A DNA stretch of 64,000 nucleotides from contig CM027383.1 of assembly GCA_015680905.1 (NCBI GenBank), forward strand, positions 93,632,001 to 93,696,000, given 5' to 3'. Of this stretch, positions 24,801 through 37,479 are shown piece by piece. Every line of letters begins with the position of its first letter. The stretch's first letter is position 1. The position numbers and the translations under genes are program-made. The notes beneath the pieces are model-generated. The model did not search any database. It saw nothing but the letters and a program-made list of their open reading frames with translations, and was not told where the DNA came from. This stretch comes from Coptis chinensis. Lineage: Eukaryota; Streptophyta; Magnoliopsida; Ranunculales; Ranunculaceae.

Positions 24801-26244
24801 AAATTAAAAGGTGTACTTAACATTTGCCACAACTAAATTGAAAGATGATAAAGAAAAAACGAATGACTGAGTACTCACTACTTTGATACTTCTATGACTA
24901 TGACAACTTTGCTTAACAATCAGTGATAGATAGATTGCTTTGTTATCTGCCATTCTCATCTGTAATCTTCATCACGTGTTCAACTTTGGTTTATGTCTAA
25001 TTTAGAGGGTTCTCAGTTTAGAGAACCTTGCCTTTTGAGGTTTTTCAAAATTAAATTTACACAGTGTTTAAAGTAGACAATGTTTACACTATTGGTACTT
25101 CAAATCGGAAGTAGTAAGTTGCTGAAAATATCACAGCCTACTATTAGATAATGTTAAGTTGTCTCCTTTTGCTATATATTTGTGCCTTATGAAATGTCTT
25201 GATCAGTACTTTTCAACAGGCCAAGTTCTAATTTTCATCTTAAAAAACATTTTGAGAAATTTAATGAGTATTTTTTTTTCAGAATTTCTGTAGATGCTTA
25301 TCAAGAATCACCAGTTTTAATCTTATAATTTATATACTCTTAAAAGTGTTGGATGAATATACTTCTTTTGTAAAGTTTGTCTTCTGATTATTGGCCTGTA
25401 CGCACTTTCTCTAAATATTCTAAGTGTTGGATGAACATCGTTTTATTGTGCTATCATTCAGTGCAAGTACCATGGAAGTCATGGGTTAATAGTCAAGTCC
25501 AATTTATCCTGAATTATTTGTGATGTTGTACACCCTCCAGATTGTTACCACATAAATGCTAATGAGCTTATTTCTTGAAGTGGTTTATACTTTCAAAATG
25601 CAGGTTCGGAGCGTCAAAAGAAAAAAAGATTCCCAAATGCTACCTCAAATTCACGGCACAGCTGTCTGTTGATCAACTAATTGGATACATCAATTAGTTT
25701 TATTTGAGTAAGAACTTCATGCCAGTTTCCAACTGTGCATTTGTATTGAAAACCAGGAGACGATATGCTCTTGGAGAAATTTAGTTATCTTCAACTGATC
25801 TTTGACTTTATGTTTGTACCTACATTTTGTTGAAATGTTTGGTATATCACTGGGTTAATATACTTACCCTCACCTAAAATTTTATTCCTTCAAATTATAG
25901 TAGTGCATTGTTCATGCAAATCCTTTTTAGAATGTTACATGAATGTTATTGCCATAAATGATTTGTTTTGTAATTCAGGTAATCTGCGATGTGGTTAACA
26001 GGTGTTACATTATTTTTAACTTGGCTCTACTCCATCAAGATTGTTTTTTCACTCAATTCAATCCTTCAACTTTCGATATAAATATAAACTTTTGATACCA
26101 ACTCAACATTTTTTTTTTAATATAGAGCACTGGCGTTTTTGCTAGAATGTTTTCTTTATTGAAGTTTATACTATATTGGAAAATAAAATATTATGTTTTG
26201 TAGCCAATGTACTTGCAGGCGCAACGCGCGTGCCCGTTTACTAG
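21830..26244 (+). mobile_element. Helitron, plus orientation (3' end clear, 5' end approximate)
   Basis: The 3' end is seen at 26217-26244: a GC-rich imperfect hairpin (AGGCGCAACGCGCGTGCCC) followed by GTTTA and CTAG, with T as the next base. This is the usual plant Helitron terminus (hairpin, CTRR, insertion before T). The left end is inferred from a change in sequence character near 21830-21900, and I did not find an unambiguous 5' TC. The body holds exon-like pieces of unknown origin: 23683-23789 (VDKFNGFEWAVNSYELSYIA, followed by GTAATTTG) and 24619-24721 (LLSKGDYINSLSMAAHMLEF, followed by a GTATTG donor-like site). No Rep/helicase is present, so it is non-autonomous. Confidence 0.55.
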
Positions 26245-26333
26245 TGTAAAATAATGAGAAACAAAAGTCATACATAATAAATAAGTCAACAAAATGTACA
26301 CGACAGACATGTACTAACCTTTGCCCCAATGCT

Positions 26334-26379
26334 TTTCAATTTCGACAATTGCACTGTTTCAATTTCGACAATTGCACTG
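26334..26379. repeat. 23-bp tandem duplication
   Basis: TTTCAATTTCGACAATTGCACTG occurs twice in direct succession (26334-26356 and 26357-26379). It lies within the BAG-domain remnant. Confidence 0.95.
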
Positions 26380-26596
26380 TGAGCAACTCCGTCACCAGAA
26401 CAAACTCCTCATCAACCTTCGTCCCATTGCACACAACTGACTCAAAGATGGAGATCTATAGAAAATTTAAAGCAAAAGAAAATAATAAATACAGTTGGTT
26501 TGTAAGTTTTGACAGCTCCAAATTAAGATTGTGATACAAGGATAATAGGCTCAACCTTCTCAGCAATCTTATTGATTTCCACTCTAATTTTTTTGA

Positions 26597-28063
26597 CAGG
26601 GCCAGCTCTCAAATTATGGGGTCCTAGGTAGGGGTGCAAACAGATAGGTTCGGATTCGGATATGATTGTATCCAAATCCGAAAATTTATACCGATATCTG
26701 AATCCGAATCCGATAGATATTAAAAACTTTATCCTAATCCGATTTCGGATATCGGATAATATCCGATCCGAAAATTAATATTAATTAAAATTTTATTTTC
26801 TTTGAATAATTCATTTTACCACTATAAAAACTATTATAAATATAGATATTTGTCATTTATTATTATTATTTTGTTATTATAGTTTTATATTATTAGTTTA
26901 TGATTTTGTATAATATTTTATACAATAATGAATAAATTATATATAATAACTATTAATTTTTTAAATCGGATTGGATATTTTCGGATGCGGATATGGTAAT
27001 ATCCGAATCCGTATCGGAAACCAGTTCGGACATAAAAAATTATCCAAATCCGATATCCGAAATTTTCGGATAATATCTGATTTTTCGAATACGAATTTGA
27101 ATCGGATTCGAATATTTGGATATCCACTTGCACCCTAATCCTAGGCGAGTTTTTAAAATCGGGCTTTGTAAAACCCAAAATATCTATTGAAATTGTGAAA
27201 AAGCATATGCATATTGTTTATAAGTAATAACTAATCTAAAGGCTCTCTAAACATCAAAATGTGAGTGATCTACTTGTAATAACCTTACATTTGCTTTACT
27301 CCAACCCAAGTTCGACTCTAGGTAGAGGGTCTAGTGTAGTATTTGCCCTTTTAAGCTATGCTATCAATATCGGTTATATCGGCTTATTAATCGTCGATTA
27401 ATTGCGTATTGCTTGTAACCAGGTTAGTTTTTACCGATTTTAAATTTTTTCTCACTGAATCGATTTAATCACCGAATTGACCGATTAATCGGCCGAGACC
27501 ACCGATTTCTCACTAAATTGAGAAAAACTTTTATTGAAAATATCGGTTCCCCACCCAAAAAAATACGTAAAATTAACAAATTGGATTTTTAAATGGTATT
27601 AATAATAATGAAACCTAATAAACACACAAAGCAAGGAGTTTATTTATTTTCTTCTCTTCACGAATGTTAAATATACAAATTATTGTAATACCTCTCTAAT
27701 ATATATTATCTCTTCTCTCTCTTTATTCTTTTACATATTTAACATAATTGCTGTGTTTGACATCTCTATCGTATTTTAAAACTGAGTTGATTAGATATGA
27801 TTATGAGAATTTGATATTTTTTGTAACATGTCGGATAACTATTTAGAAATATCTTGTATGATTATGTTATTATATATTTTGAAAGTGTCAAATATATATA
27901 TTAGATATAACCGATTAAATCGCCGATTAACTGATTAATTGCATATCGCTCCTCGACTGATTAATTTTAAAAACCGGTTTTAACTACTTAGCTTTTTAGT
28001 GGACTATTTTCGTGGGGGCCCTGGGTGGCTGCCTATGCTGCCTACCCCTCAGAGCTGGCCCTG
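26597..28063. mobile_element. hAT-like element with exact 13-bp terminal inverted repeats
   Basis: Left end CAGGGCCAGCTCT (26597-26609) and right end AGAGCTGGCCCTG (28051-28063) are exact inverted repeats. The 8-bp flanks TTTTTTGA (26589-26596) and TTCCTTGA (28064-28071) match at six of eight positions, consistent with an aged 8-bp hAT target duplication. No transposase is recognised. Inside are a nested smaller element (26629-27137) and repeated CCGATTAATCG-type motifs (27380-27500 and 27908-27970), which may be transposase-binding sites. It interrupts the BAG fragment. Its right part, from 27833, also belongs to the tandem duplication. Confidence 0.75.
26629..27137. mobile_element. Nested hAT-like miniature element rich in GGATATCCGAAT motifs
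   Basis: The ends are TAGGGGTGCAA and TTGCACCCTA, inverted and nearly identical. Flanks GTCCTAGG (26621-26628) and ATCCTAGG (27138-27145) form an 8-bp target duplication with one mismatch. The interior consists of an A/T-rich core between two arms carrying many variants of CGGATATCCGAATCCG. There is no coding capacity. It lies only 32 bp inside the left end of the larger hAT-like element. Confidence 0.85.
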
Positions 28064-30697
28064 TTCCTTGATAGGGTCACATGCTTTTGATATCTTTATT
28101 TCTTCAAGTTTCCTCTCCCTGCTTGCAGGATCCTCCAAAACTACCACATTTGACATATCTTTCTCATCCACCATGTGCGAACATTCCTCATCCTCTCTCT
28201 CCTTCACTCTAGACAACATTCTTTGCTCCTTTGGCTCCAAATCGGTGTCATGGGGAACAATTCTTTTCAGATCCCCTAGCATTTTAAATAAAGTTTGTAT
28301 AATACACATAAACAATTTGAAGAATCTTTGATTATGAACTTAACAAGGTTAATAGTGATCAAATAACAAGCCGACCAAATATAGTCCCGATAAATCAAAT
28401 AGTACCACCCATGAGTTGGGGGAGGGAGAGAGTGAAGTCTAGATAGTAAATGGTTGACCAACATAAAGAGATCTTTTGTGTTTAGTGGGGTGATAAAAAG
28501 AATTTGGGTGTCCTTCGCCAATTTTTTCACTGTCACAAAACTCTCTTCCCTAGTCTTCCCCTCTTCGTATCAGATGTAGAGTTCCTCTCTTACACATCAC
28601 ACATAAATCCTATTTCATATAAATTTTATGCTAATATTGTAAAATATATACACACTAAAAAGTTTTACCAAAAGTGGCTTTCCTCAGGCTTTTCCAATAG
28701 TTTCCAAGATGTGTGCAAACTGGCAAAAAAAGAAAAAACTTACAAAAAAATATATATTTAAAACTACATGTTGAATGTCGCTATTTGTTGATTCTCCCAA
28801 GCTGTCAGATGCTTCACCAAGCTGCTGAACAATCTCTTCGCCTAGTAGAACATTTAAACATAGAGAAACTGCTCTTGCCATTGCACTTGGATTGTACCCT
28901 CCTTCCAGAGCAATAACAATTCTTCCATCGAAATATTCTTCACTACATATAAAATTAGCCACATTACACACTTTAACTTTGTCTAGCTATCCACAAAAAT
29001 ATACAATACACATGAATATACTACATAAATCCTAATCTGGTCTAACATCCAAGCAAAGCAATTTGGAGTGACCAAGTATTTTCCCATAGGATCGCCTACA
29101 ACTGAGAACAAAATAATTAATATTTTATTGAATAAAATAAAACAATTGCCATTTCAATTTTAGTAGGTAACTAGAGTATGTTGGCTACTAATAATTTAAT
29201 ATGGACTAATGAAGTTAACTACTTAAGCACTTAAGCAATTAATTGATACTTTCTATTTTACACTTTTATATCTACATATTTTAGTCCACAAGTCTACAAC
29301 AATTTAACAAATTGTTAACTTCCTATAATGCTATAAATCTATAACACTACTATCATGTGGAGAAAACTATAAAATATTAATATTGAAAGAAAAAAGTTAT
29401 TATTATTATTATTTTTAAGTAGAAATTTTATTGATAATGATAATGAGTTTTATAAATAATTAGGACAAACGTGCAACAAGTTGCCTCGCAAGTCCTTTCT
29501 GAATTTGTTTTCTTTTGTTTTTTGTTTTTTGTTTTGTTGTTTTTTTGGGTTGAGGTCTGAAGTCTGTTCAAGAATTGAGAGTGAAAGAAAAAAAAAAAGA
29601 GCTTACGGGTTTGTTATGGCCTATGGGTGATTAGAATTATACAAACTAATCGGTTGGGCTTTGGGCCTTTGGCTATTTGTTTTAGTCTTATAAACCCATC
29701 AAAAATTCAAAAATACATATATTTGTCAATCTTTAATTTTGGACTCAAAATAAATGATAAATGATAATTTTGTAAGGGCAAAAAGAAAAGTAAAAAAAAA
29801 ACGTTGGCTTAATGAAATGTTTTTTATTAGTTTTTTTTTCATACTATTTTTTTTGTTGATTATAATACTACTATAGCTGTGAAAAATTTAGAGGTGCGGT
29901 AGTAGAAGTTAGCAAAAAAAATTGCCCGAAATCCTATAGTTTGAAGATTTTTCTAGGCAATTAGTTATGTAGTAGTAGAGTTTTTTTAATCTCAGGGTAT
30001 CCATCTATGGTTGCATTGGTGGACTACCAGAAGTATCTTCTTAATATTTGTATACTTGAAAGAACAACAAAGCAAAAGTTAATTTATGAAAAATTTAAAC
30101 TTCAAGATAAAATAGAATAACAAAGCAAAAGTTCACCATACCTTATCCAGAATATAGTGAGCAGTGATAGCAATGTTGTTAAAAATAAAGAACCCCATTA
30201 TTGTGTAGGGTTTTGCATGGTGTCCTTGTGGTCTAATGAGAGCCAATGCGGATTGCAGCTCTCTATTAACAACCATATACAGCAGCCTAATCACAAAATT
30301 TCTTGTGTAAGAATGTAAAAGAAGGCATATAATTCGGTACTCATTTACTTATATATTTATTCATTGCCTCTAGATACTAAAAGAAACCCATGAATCGGAA
30401 ACGGTTCATTTCCTTGTCAACCACACTAATGACAAATCCACACATGTTGTTTACACCCCCCCCCCCCCCCTAATTAAGTTTTTCTCTTGTTTTGTCTAAT
30501 TCCTTGTATTATTCTTTGACATTACCTTACAAAGATGGCAAGTCAAAAATGACTATCAGTTGGTGTTCCTTCTTCTTGATATTCGCTTTAATGGGTCCTT
30601 TCAGGGTCAAGGTTACATATCTTTTGCAATGGGGTACACCGACTTTTGACACCGGTCACACTTTTGCTATGATGTCTGCCGTTCTAGTTTTTATAGT
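27833..30697. repeat. Tandem segmental duplication, copy A
   Basis: Matches 56214-59450 closely across its length, starting at GGATAACTATTTAGAAATATC. The last bases of the unit (GGTAGAGGTATGTTTTTTTA) are displaced to 56185-56204 by the retroelement inserted at 30698. Relative to copy B, copy A lacks about 120 bp (opposite 57497-57615) and about 365 bp (opposite 58770-59132). Confidence 0.9.
28780..30290 (-). pseudogene. Class II histone deacetylase fragment A
   Basis: The minus strand carries pieces in the order of a class II (HDA5/HDA15-like) deacetylase. At 30290-30141 is ALIRPQGHHAKPYTIMGFFI then FNNIAITAHYILDK, the His-His active-site region. At 29108-29040 is VGDPMGKYLVTPNCFAWMLD, like GDPLG..VTP. 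At 28971-28780 is DGRIVIALEGGYNPSAMARA then VLLGEE, the C-terminal GGYN block. Exons for the metal-binding centre (DWDVHHGNGT-like) are absent and the SAGFDA-like piece is deleted. The active enzyme would remove acetyl groups from histones using zinc. This fragment cannot. It sits directly upstream of the BAG fragment in the same orientation, forming a chimera. Confidence 0.7.
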
Positions 30698-30884
30698 TGT
30701 AAGTACCCTTCGTTCTCAAACCAATCACTACAGCATACGTGTCCACACACCAGGTCGTATCTTCACAATTCGTATATCCGTAGGTTATACTACGCCACCA
30801 GGACGTAACCATGACCCAAACTCAGGTCGTCCCAAATATCAAATACAGCCATACATTGAAACAAATGATCTACCGCGATCCTGA
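30492..30884 (+). other. Plus-strand frame open in both duplicate copies, unknown
   Basis: A frame containing TISWCSFFLIFALMGPFRVK and AGHTFAMMSAVLVF-like sequence is open here and again at 59159-59773. The copies diverge at the ends because the Tat LTR enters this one at 30698. It has hydrophobic segments and no recognised domain. Conservation may simply reflect recent duplication. A run of 12 C lies just upstream (about 30457-30470). Confidence 0.2.
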
Positions 30885-31171
30885 AGCTCAGTCAACGCAC
30901 CAATGAAGGAGACATTTACTTTGTAACAACAGAAATAATTACGAATCATCAAGAGAGCACAATATATGGATTTACACTTGACAATAGCTTGAAGCAAATA
31001 AGAAAAGTCAGTCCAAACATCAATAAGTAGAGAGAGAGATGATCTACGTAAGGCTTGATTCAAATTCACTCAAGAAACTGGATATGTAGGCAACTCTTAT
31101 CCTAAGCAAGAGTGCAACAATTCCCCCTCAACCTCAATATCAGGTCGTAGGTGGAAACTCACACATCTACA
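30698..31171 (+). mobile_element. Outer 5' LTR of the composite Tat-like element
   Basis: 474 bp, TGTAAGTACCC to ATCTACA. TTGGCGCCGTCTGC follows directly, a TGGCGCCGT-type primer-binding site as used with tRNA-Asp-like primers in this lineage. Leader and a gag-like ATG (31254) continue to about 31289, where similarity to 37402-37510 stops. It is more similar to the 3' LTR than to the LTR at 36973. Confidence 0.8.
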
Positions 31172-31384
31172 TTGGCGCCGTCTGCTAGTTTGTTTCATTG
31201 AGAAAAAACATTCATACCATTTTCTCAAGCCCACAAAACTAGGTAAAACCACCATGGAAAGACAGCTCAAAGTTTTAGTAGATCCTAAAAATAACTAATA
31301 GCTAACTTTGAACTATAACCATAGTTGCTAAAACTAATACTAATATTAATTAGCAATACCATTACTGTCCTGCATCATTAATGG

Positions 31385-31985
31385 TAAGACCTCTTGAATA
31401 CCAAACCAAAAAAACACCAAATCGGTTGGAATTTAGTGTTTGCTTTGGTGCTGAACCAAATGTACGATTTTGCGCAATTTTGCGAAAGCCGTGCGTGGTT
31501 TAGTGTCGAATATTTGATGTTTCTTTTGAAGTTGCTTGGCGTTGGTTTGGTTTTGTATTTGGTATGGTTCAAATATTTGGTGTTTTTCTCAAGGCCCAAA
31601 ATATTAAATTCGGTGAATATTTTGATGTACCCAAAAATCGATATATATCAGATAAATTGGAAATATCAGAGATATCTATTTTTTTGTTGATCAGTCAAAA
31701 TTTTGTTTTGTATGTCAATATATTGGAAATATCATCGATTATATCGGAAATATTGTCAATATATCAGTAAAAGTCAACAATATTTGGTCAAAGTCAACAA
31801 TATCGGTCAAAGTCAACAATTTATATCGGATATATCGTATATATCGGTCAATATATATCGTTATATCGGGAAAAAAAAGAATTCAATATTCGGTTGAGAT
31901 ATATCGAATATATCTATATTGGTGTACCAAAAAAACAATATATATCGGCGATATTTTGGGCCTTGGTTTTTTTGGTATCTCCCCT
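31385..31985. mobile_element. Possible miniature element with ATACCAAA ends
   Basis: AATACCAAACCAAAAAAACA near 31398 and the complement of GGTTTTTTTGGTATC near 31966-31980 are imperfect inverted repeats, with T/G-rich GGTTTGGTTTT runs inside. The clearer element at 31590-31965 would be nested in it. Boundaries and target duplication are not resolved. Confidence 0.35.
31590..31965. mobile_element. hAT-like miniature element, CAAGG..CAAAATAT family, copy 1
   Basis: Exact 15-bp inverted ends CAAGGCCCAAAATAT and ATATTTTGGGCCTTG. Flanks GTTTTTCT (31582-31589) and GTTTTTTT (31966-31973) are an 8-bp duplication with one mismatch. The interior is filled with ATATCGG variants and shares GGTGTACC, CGATATATATC and GATCAGTC phrases with the element at 63278. 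Non-coding; the ORFs read here are simple-sequence artefacts. Confidence 0.85.
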
Positions 31986-32105
31986 AAAAGGTGTCTTGAC
32001 TACTTAGTATGGCATTTATTTGGGTTGACATCTTCTAATACATATGGCATTTTACTTTTTGACCAGTACTAAATTTGTTTCATTTCAACTCTTGAGGGCT
32101 GTATA

Positions 32106-32497
32106 GCATAGTACAAAATATCAGGATATAGGTATTTATCGATATTTAATTTCTGGATATGTATCGTGGATATATCCTCTTCTTTGGGGATATTTGATAT
32201 TGTTTCACATGTAAATATCGTGAATATATATAAAATATCGATAAATATCGTGAATATTGTGGTTATTTCTTGATATATCATGATACATTATTTATATTTA
32301 TTTGAAATATAATGGTAAATATTAAATAAAATTGTTATATACACAAAATATCGCAAAATATCACAAATATCGTTGAAATATCACCGATATTTGCAGTCGT
32401 ATATATCTCTAAACATATCGTGATATTTATATATCTTTCTCTGAAATCTAGATAGATATCTCCAAATATCGTGATATATCGAGATATGTTGTGCTAT
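32106..32497. mobile_element. Second ATATCG-rich miniature element with different ends
   Basis: The ends GCATAGTACAAAATATC and GATATGTTGTGCTAT are near-inverted copies. Flanks GCTGTATA (32098-32105) and GCTGCATA (32498-32505) are a probable 8-bp target duplication with one mismatch (it can be read as 9-10 bp, so a Mutator-like origin is not excluded). The interior has many AAATATCG motifs. No coding capacity. Confidence 0.65.
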
Positions 32498-32505
32498 GCT
32501 GCATA

Positions 32506-33059
32506 GTAAACTTCCACTTGATACTTAGAAATAAGTCAAATAACAGATTCAATAATCTGAAGATTCCACCAAGGCTACTTAAAGCCTGGTTGGTTAGCCA
32601 CAAGAATCAATTTCAGAATTTGTGGTATGAGTCAGTTGCATTATGATATTGGAGGCTCAAAATTTTCTCAGACGTGCTTGAGGTTTGGTCGCTTGGACAT
32701 GTTTATATATGTGAGTCGATTGGCAACAACAGATTGAGCACTTGATCGAGAGGAGCGTGAAGAGGATGTTCAGACTTCAGAACTCAGAGGCAAAAAGGGG
32801 GGGCTGATGAAATGGATGCTAATTCAACGGTTTTGGAATGGTTAAATCTTTTGACAGATTCTGACCCTTGAGCCTGCTCTTAATGACACACTAAATCCAA
32901 AAAAACATTATATTATAATCCAAAACAAAACTGGTACAGAATCAAGAGAAGCACTATAGCACTATTACACGATACACACAAAAAGTAGCACACTCACGCA
33001 GTTCAAAAACTAAAATTGGGCTGGGCTTTGTTTTATTGTCTCCTTGAAATAACACGATC
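32506..33059. other. Downstream flank of the peroxidase gene
   Basis: No gene is seen. It includes the peroxidase 3' untranslated region on the minus strand. Confidence 0.5.
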
Positions 33060-34895
<1,836 letters not shown>

Positions 34896-34964
34896 TTTGC
34901 TTATAGTAGTAGTTGTTATGACTTATGAAAGCTACGAGTGTGGCTATGAGAACAAGCAAGGCAC

Positions 34965-34973
34965 TATATATAG
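34965..34973 (-). promoter_or_regulatory. TATA box of the peroxidase gene
   Basis: The minus strand reads CTCTATATATAGTGCC about 70-80 bp upstream of the ATG at 34895, a normal plant TATA distance given a short leader. No other promoter element is claimed. Confidence 0.7.
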
Positions 34974-36972
34974 AGCTTCTGAAGATCGATCTGTGGCATT
35001 GACGGGTTACCTAATCCTGAAGACCATTGCATGGCTCTTAACTATTTCTGATAATCTATGTTTAAAAGAGCCGGATTTGAGATCACAACATGGACCACCA
35101 GCAAAAAAAAAAAAAAAAAATTAAACATGAAATGGTCAGATTCATATAGGAATATTATTTGTTGAACATGTTAATTATTCTAATGTATATACAAAATCAA
35201 GATCAATTTCGGAGTTTTCACAAAAAACGATTAATAACCATTTTCAGTATACAATGAAGCTATGAATTGATCGGATGTGAATCCGTCAATCAAAGGCCCA
35301 AATAGATGGATTTCAATATGATCATTTAGGAAATTTCAACAGTTGGAACAATATAATTTCTACGATTGGAAAGACTTCATTCAATTCACGAAGAGCATAC
35401 TAGCCAGATTTGTCAACGTAGAGCCTAAAAACCAACTTTATTCTTAGATTATTACAAAACTGAACGTACGTAGGGATGATAATTAGGGGTTTATAGGACC
35501 ACCATGATATGCAAGGCTATCCATCAAATAGTAAAGGAAGGTTATTGACCTTTTGAAGTCGTTAGGTTTCACTAACTAAACACATTAAATTAATAGTTGC
35601 AGATATAGTTATCAACTTATCATCCAAGAATTAACTGTACATCGATAACCAATAATTAGAAAGTGTGATGGTCAAGACATGATTGATGACATCTATAATA
35701 TTACTCTGTTTGATGAGAAGAAGTTTATCTAAACTTTCGCACGTCTATCTCAATGCACAATCAACGGTGCCCACTGTGATCTCCTAATTAAAATAAGTGC
35801 CATATTTTTGTTTTTGGTTTTTGGCTCGCAATGTTCCTAGGAAATACATTAATACTATGCTCTCGATCATTTAATTTATAATAAACTTTTAAGTTCTAAG
35901 TACTTTAGTACTTGTTCAATTTCATGGAGGGATTAATAAATATATACAAATCGGGACGGTTGAAAGGTGATCTGCTCTCTTATTTTGTAAACAAATCCCG
36001 CCATGCCTCCATGGTACTGGTAAATGAAAGCAAGGTATCAATTTCCATGAGTTTGAAAGCCCACCTTAAGCTTAGCTACCTTCTACATTATGAGAACTAA
36101 GCCAAGTGGTCTCAATTTCCATGAGTGAGATCGAAAGTCCACATTAATCTTTAAAACAAGACCTTCTGCATTATGAAACTATACTTTTTTTTTTTTATGG
36201 TTATTTATATATGAAACTATACATTGACAATTTGACGTACATTATTGTGAGCTGTTCTTATGTCCATCTCTACATAAAAATGATTTGTTAATACATAATA
36301 GTAATAACAGTCCTACACTTCACATGTTAATACAGATTTATTGTCATGAGACAAGAAGATGAGATATTTGAAAAGATTAGGAGGGAAGAAAGTTGAAAAA
36401 ATTATCTACAAAATATCAACTACGTACAGTACCAAACCCATCAATCCTATGAAGATAAACGATGCTCTTCAGATATTTCAACTCCATTAATTTAAAAAAA
36501 TTCCTAAAAGCAGGAGTGTAATTAGGAAATTTGATCCAAGTCAATTCGTAGTTTATTTAAATTTCTTAAGTTGTTGGCTGCCTGGCTGGTTGATATGTGA
36601 TCCAATCGTCTCTTATATATACAATAGATTTGATCAAACTACATTGACTATATTATATTTTTAGACGTTGGCATTCTTCAATCAATCTAATGCTAAACTA
36701 ACAGAATTTGCCGCCTAAAATAAATTATCCAGGTAAAGCGAGAGCAAAAGGCGTTATAGTCAGTTTAATTTATTTGTTGTACACCTGTTATTTGACATCT
36801 ACAATGAGAGGTTTGTAAGCAAAAAAAATTAATTTCTCTTTAATGAGTAAAAAAAATGTAATAAAAATGAAGAAACTCGAAGAAACCATATTTGATAGTA
36901 CAAATCACTAACAAAGATTCGAAGAGGAAAATATTTAGCTGAATTTAAATTAAAACATTTTGTCTTGATCAC
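34974..36972. other. Upstream region of the peroxidase gene
   Basis: 2 kb of A/T-rich sequence with no recognised gene, element end or repeat. An A-run lies at 35103-35120. It probably contains the peroxidase promoter and host flanking DNA up to the internal LTR. Confidence 0.5.
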
Positions 36973-37401
36973 TCTGATTACGCGTGTCTACACCCCAGTG
37001 TCAGATCTTCACATTTCATTACCACACCACCGGACGCGTAACAACACCCGGACTCGTGTCATCCCAAATATCAAACACAGTCATATATGGAAGCAAATAA
37101 TCTACATCAATCCTGAAGCTCAGTTAACACACCAATCAAGAAGACATTTACTTTGTAACATCAAAAGTAATGACGAATCATCAAGATAACACAAAATATG
37201 GATCTACACTTGACAACGGCCAGGAGCAAATAAGGAAAGTTAGCTCAAACATCTATAAGTAGAGAGAGATGAACTACGTAAGGCTTGATTCAAGTTTATC
37301 CAAGGAACTTGATACATAGGCAACTCTTATCCCAAGCAAGAGTGCAGCCATTCCCTATCAACCTCAACATTAGGTCGTAGATACAAATCCACACCTCTAC
37401 A
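36973..37401 (+). mobile_element. Internal LTR of the Tat-like element, 5' end decayed
   Basis: Aligns with 30725-31171 and 55740-56182 from CACT..ACGTGTC onwards and ends CCTCTACA, followed by TTGGCGCAGTC, the same primer-binding position. It lacks about 20 bp (the GTATATCCGTAGGTTATAC part) that both outer LTRs keep, and it is more diverged from either than they are from each other. The first 25-30 bp are not recognisable. Confidence 0.75.
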
Positions 37402-37479
37402 TTGGCGCAGTCTTTCGGTTCGTTCCCTTGAGAAAAACACCACATTTCTCAAGCCCACCAAGATGGTTAGAAAACCATC

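Larger units (their letters stand above)
26334..28315 (-). pseudogene. BAG-family co-chaperone fragment A, split by a hAT-like element
   Basis: Read from 28315 downwards, the minus strand gives DLEPKEQRMLSRVKEREDEE, SHMVDEKDMSNVVVLEDPAS and RERKLEEIK. This matches the pattern of the ubiquitin-like domain of plant BAG proteins (EPKEQR, LLLEDPA). The frame reaches KACDPIKE at the hAT end. Beyond the hAT (from about 26588) it appears to resume as IRVEINKIAEKVE and, near 26440, NGTKVDEEFVLVTELLTVQL, like the start of the BAG domain that binds Hsp70. It ends in the 23-bp repeat, so the C-terminal half of the BAG domain is missing. Stops, the insertion and fusion to histone deacetylase sequence make it a pseudogene. 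The family assignment is from memory of motifs; confidence is fair. Confidence 0.6.

Noticed and set aside
31172..31190. Possible tRNA gene at the TGGCGCCGT sequence
   Set aside because: It is only the complement of a tRNA 3' end immediately after an LTR, which is a primer-binding site; no cloverleaf surrounds it.
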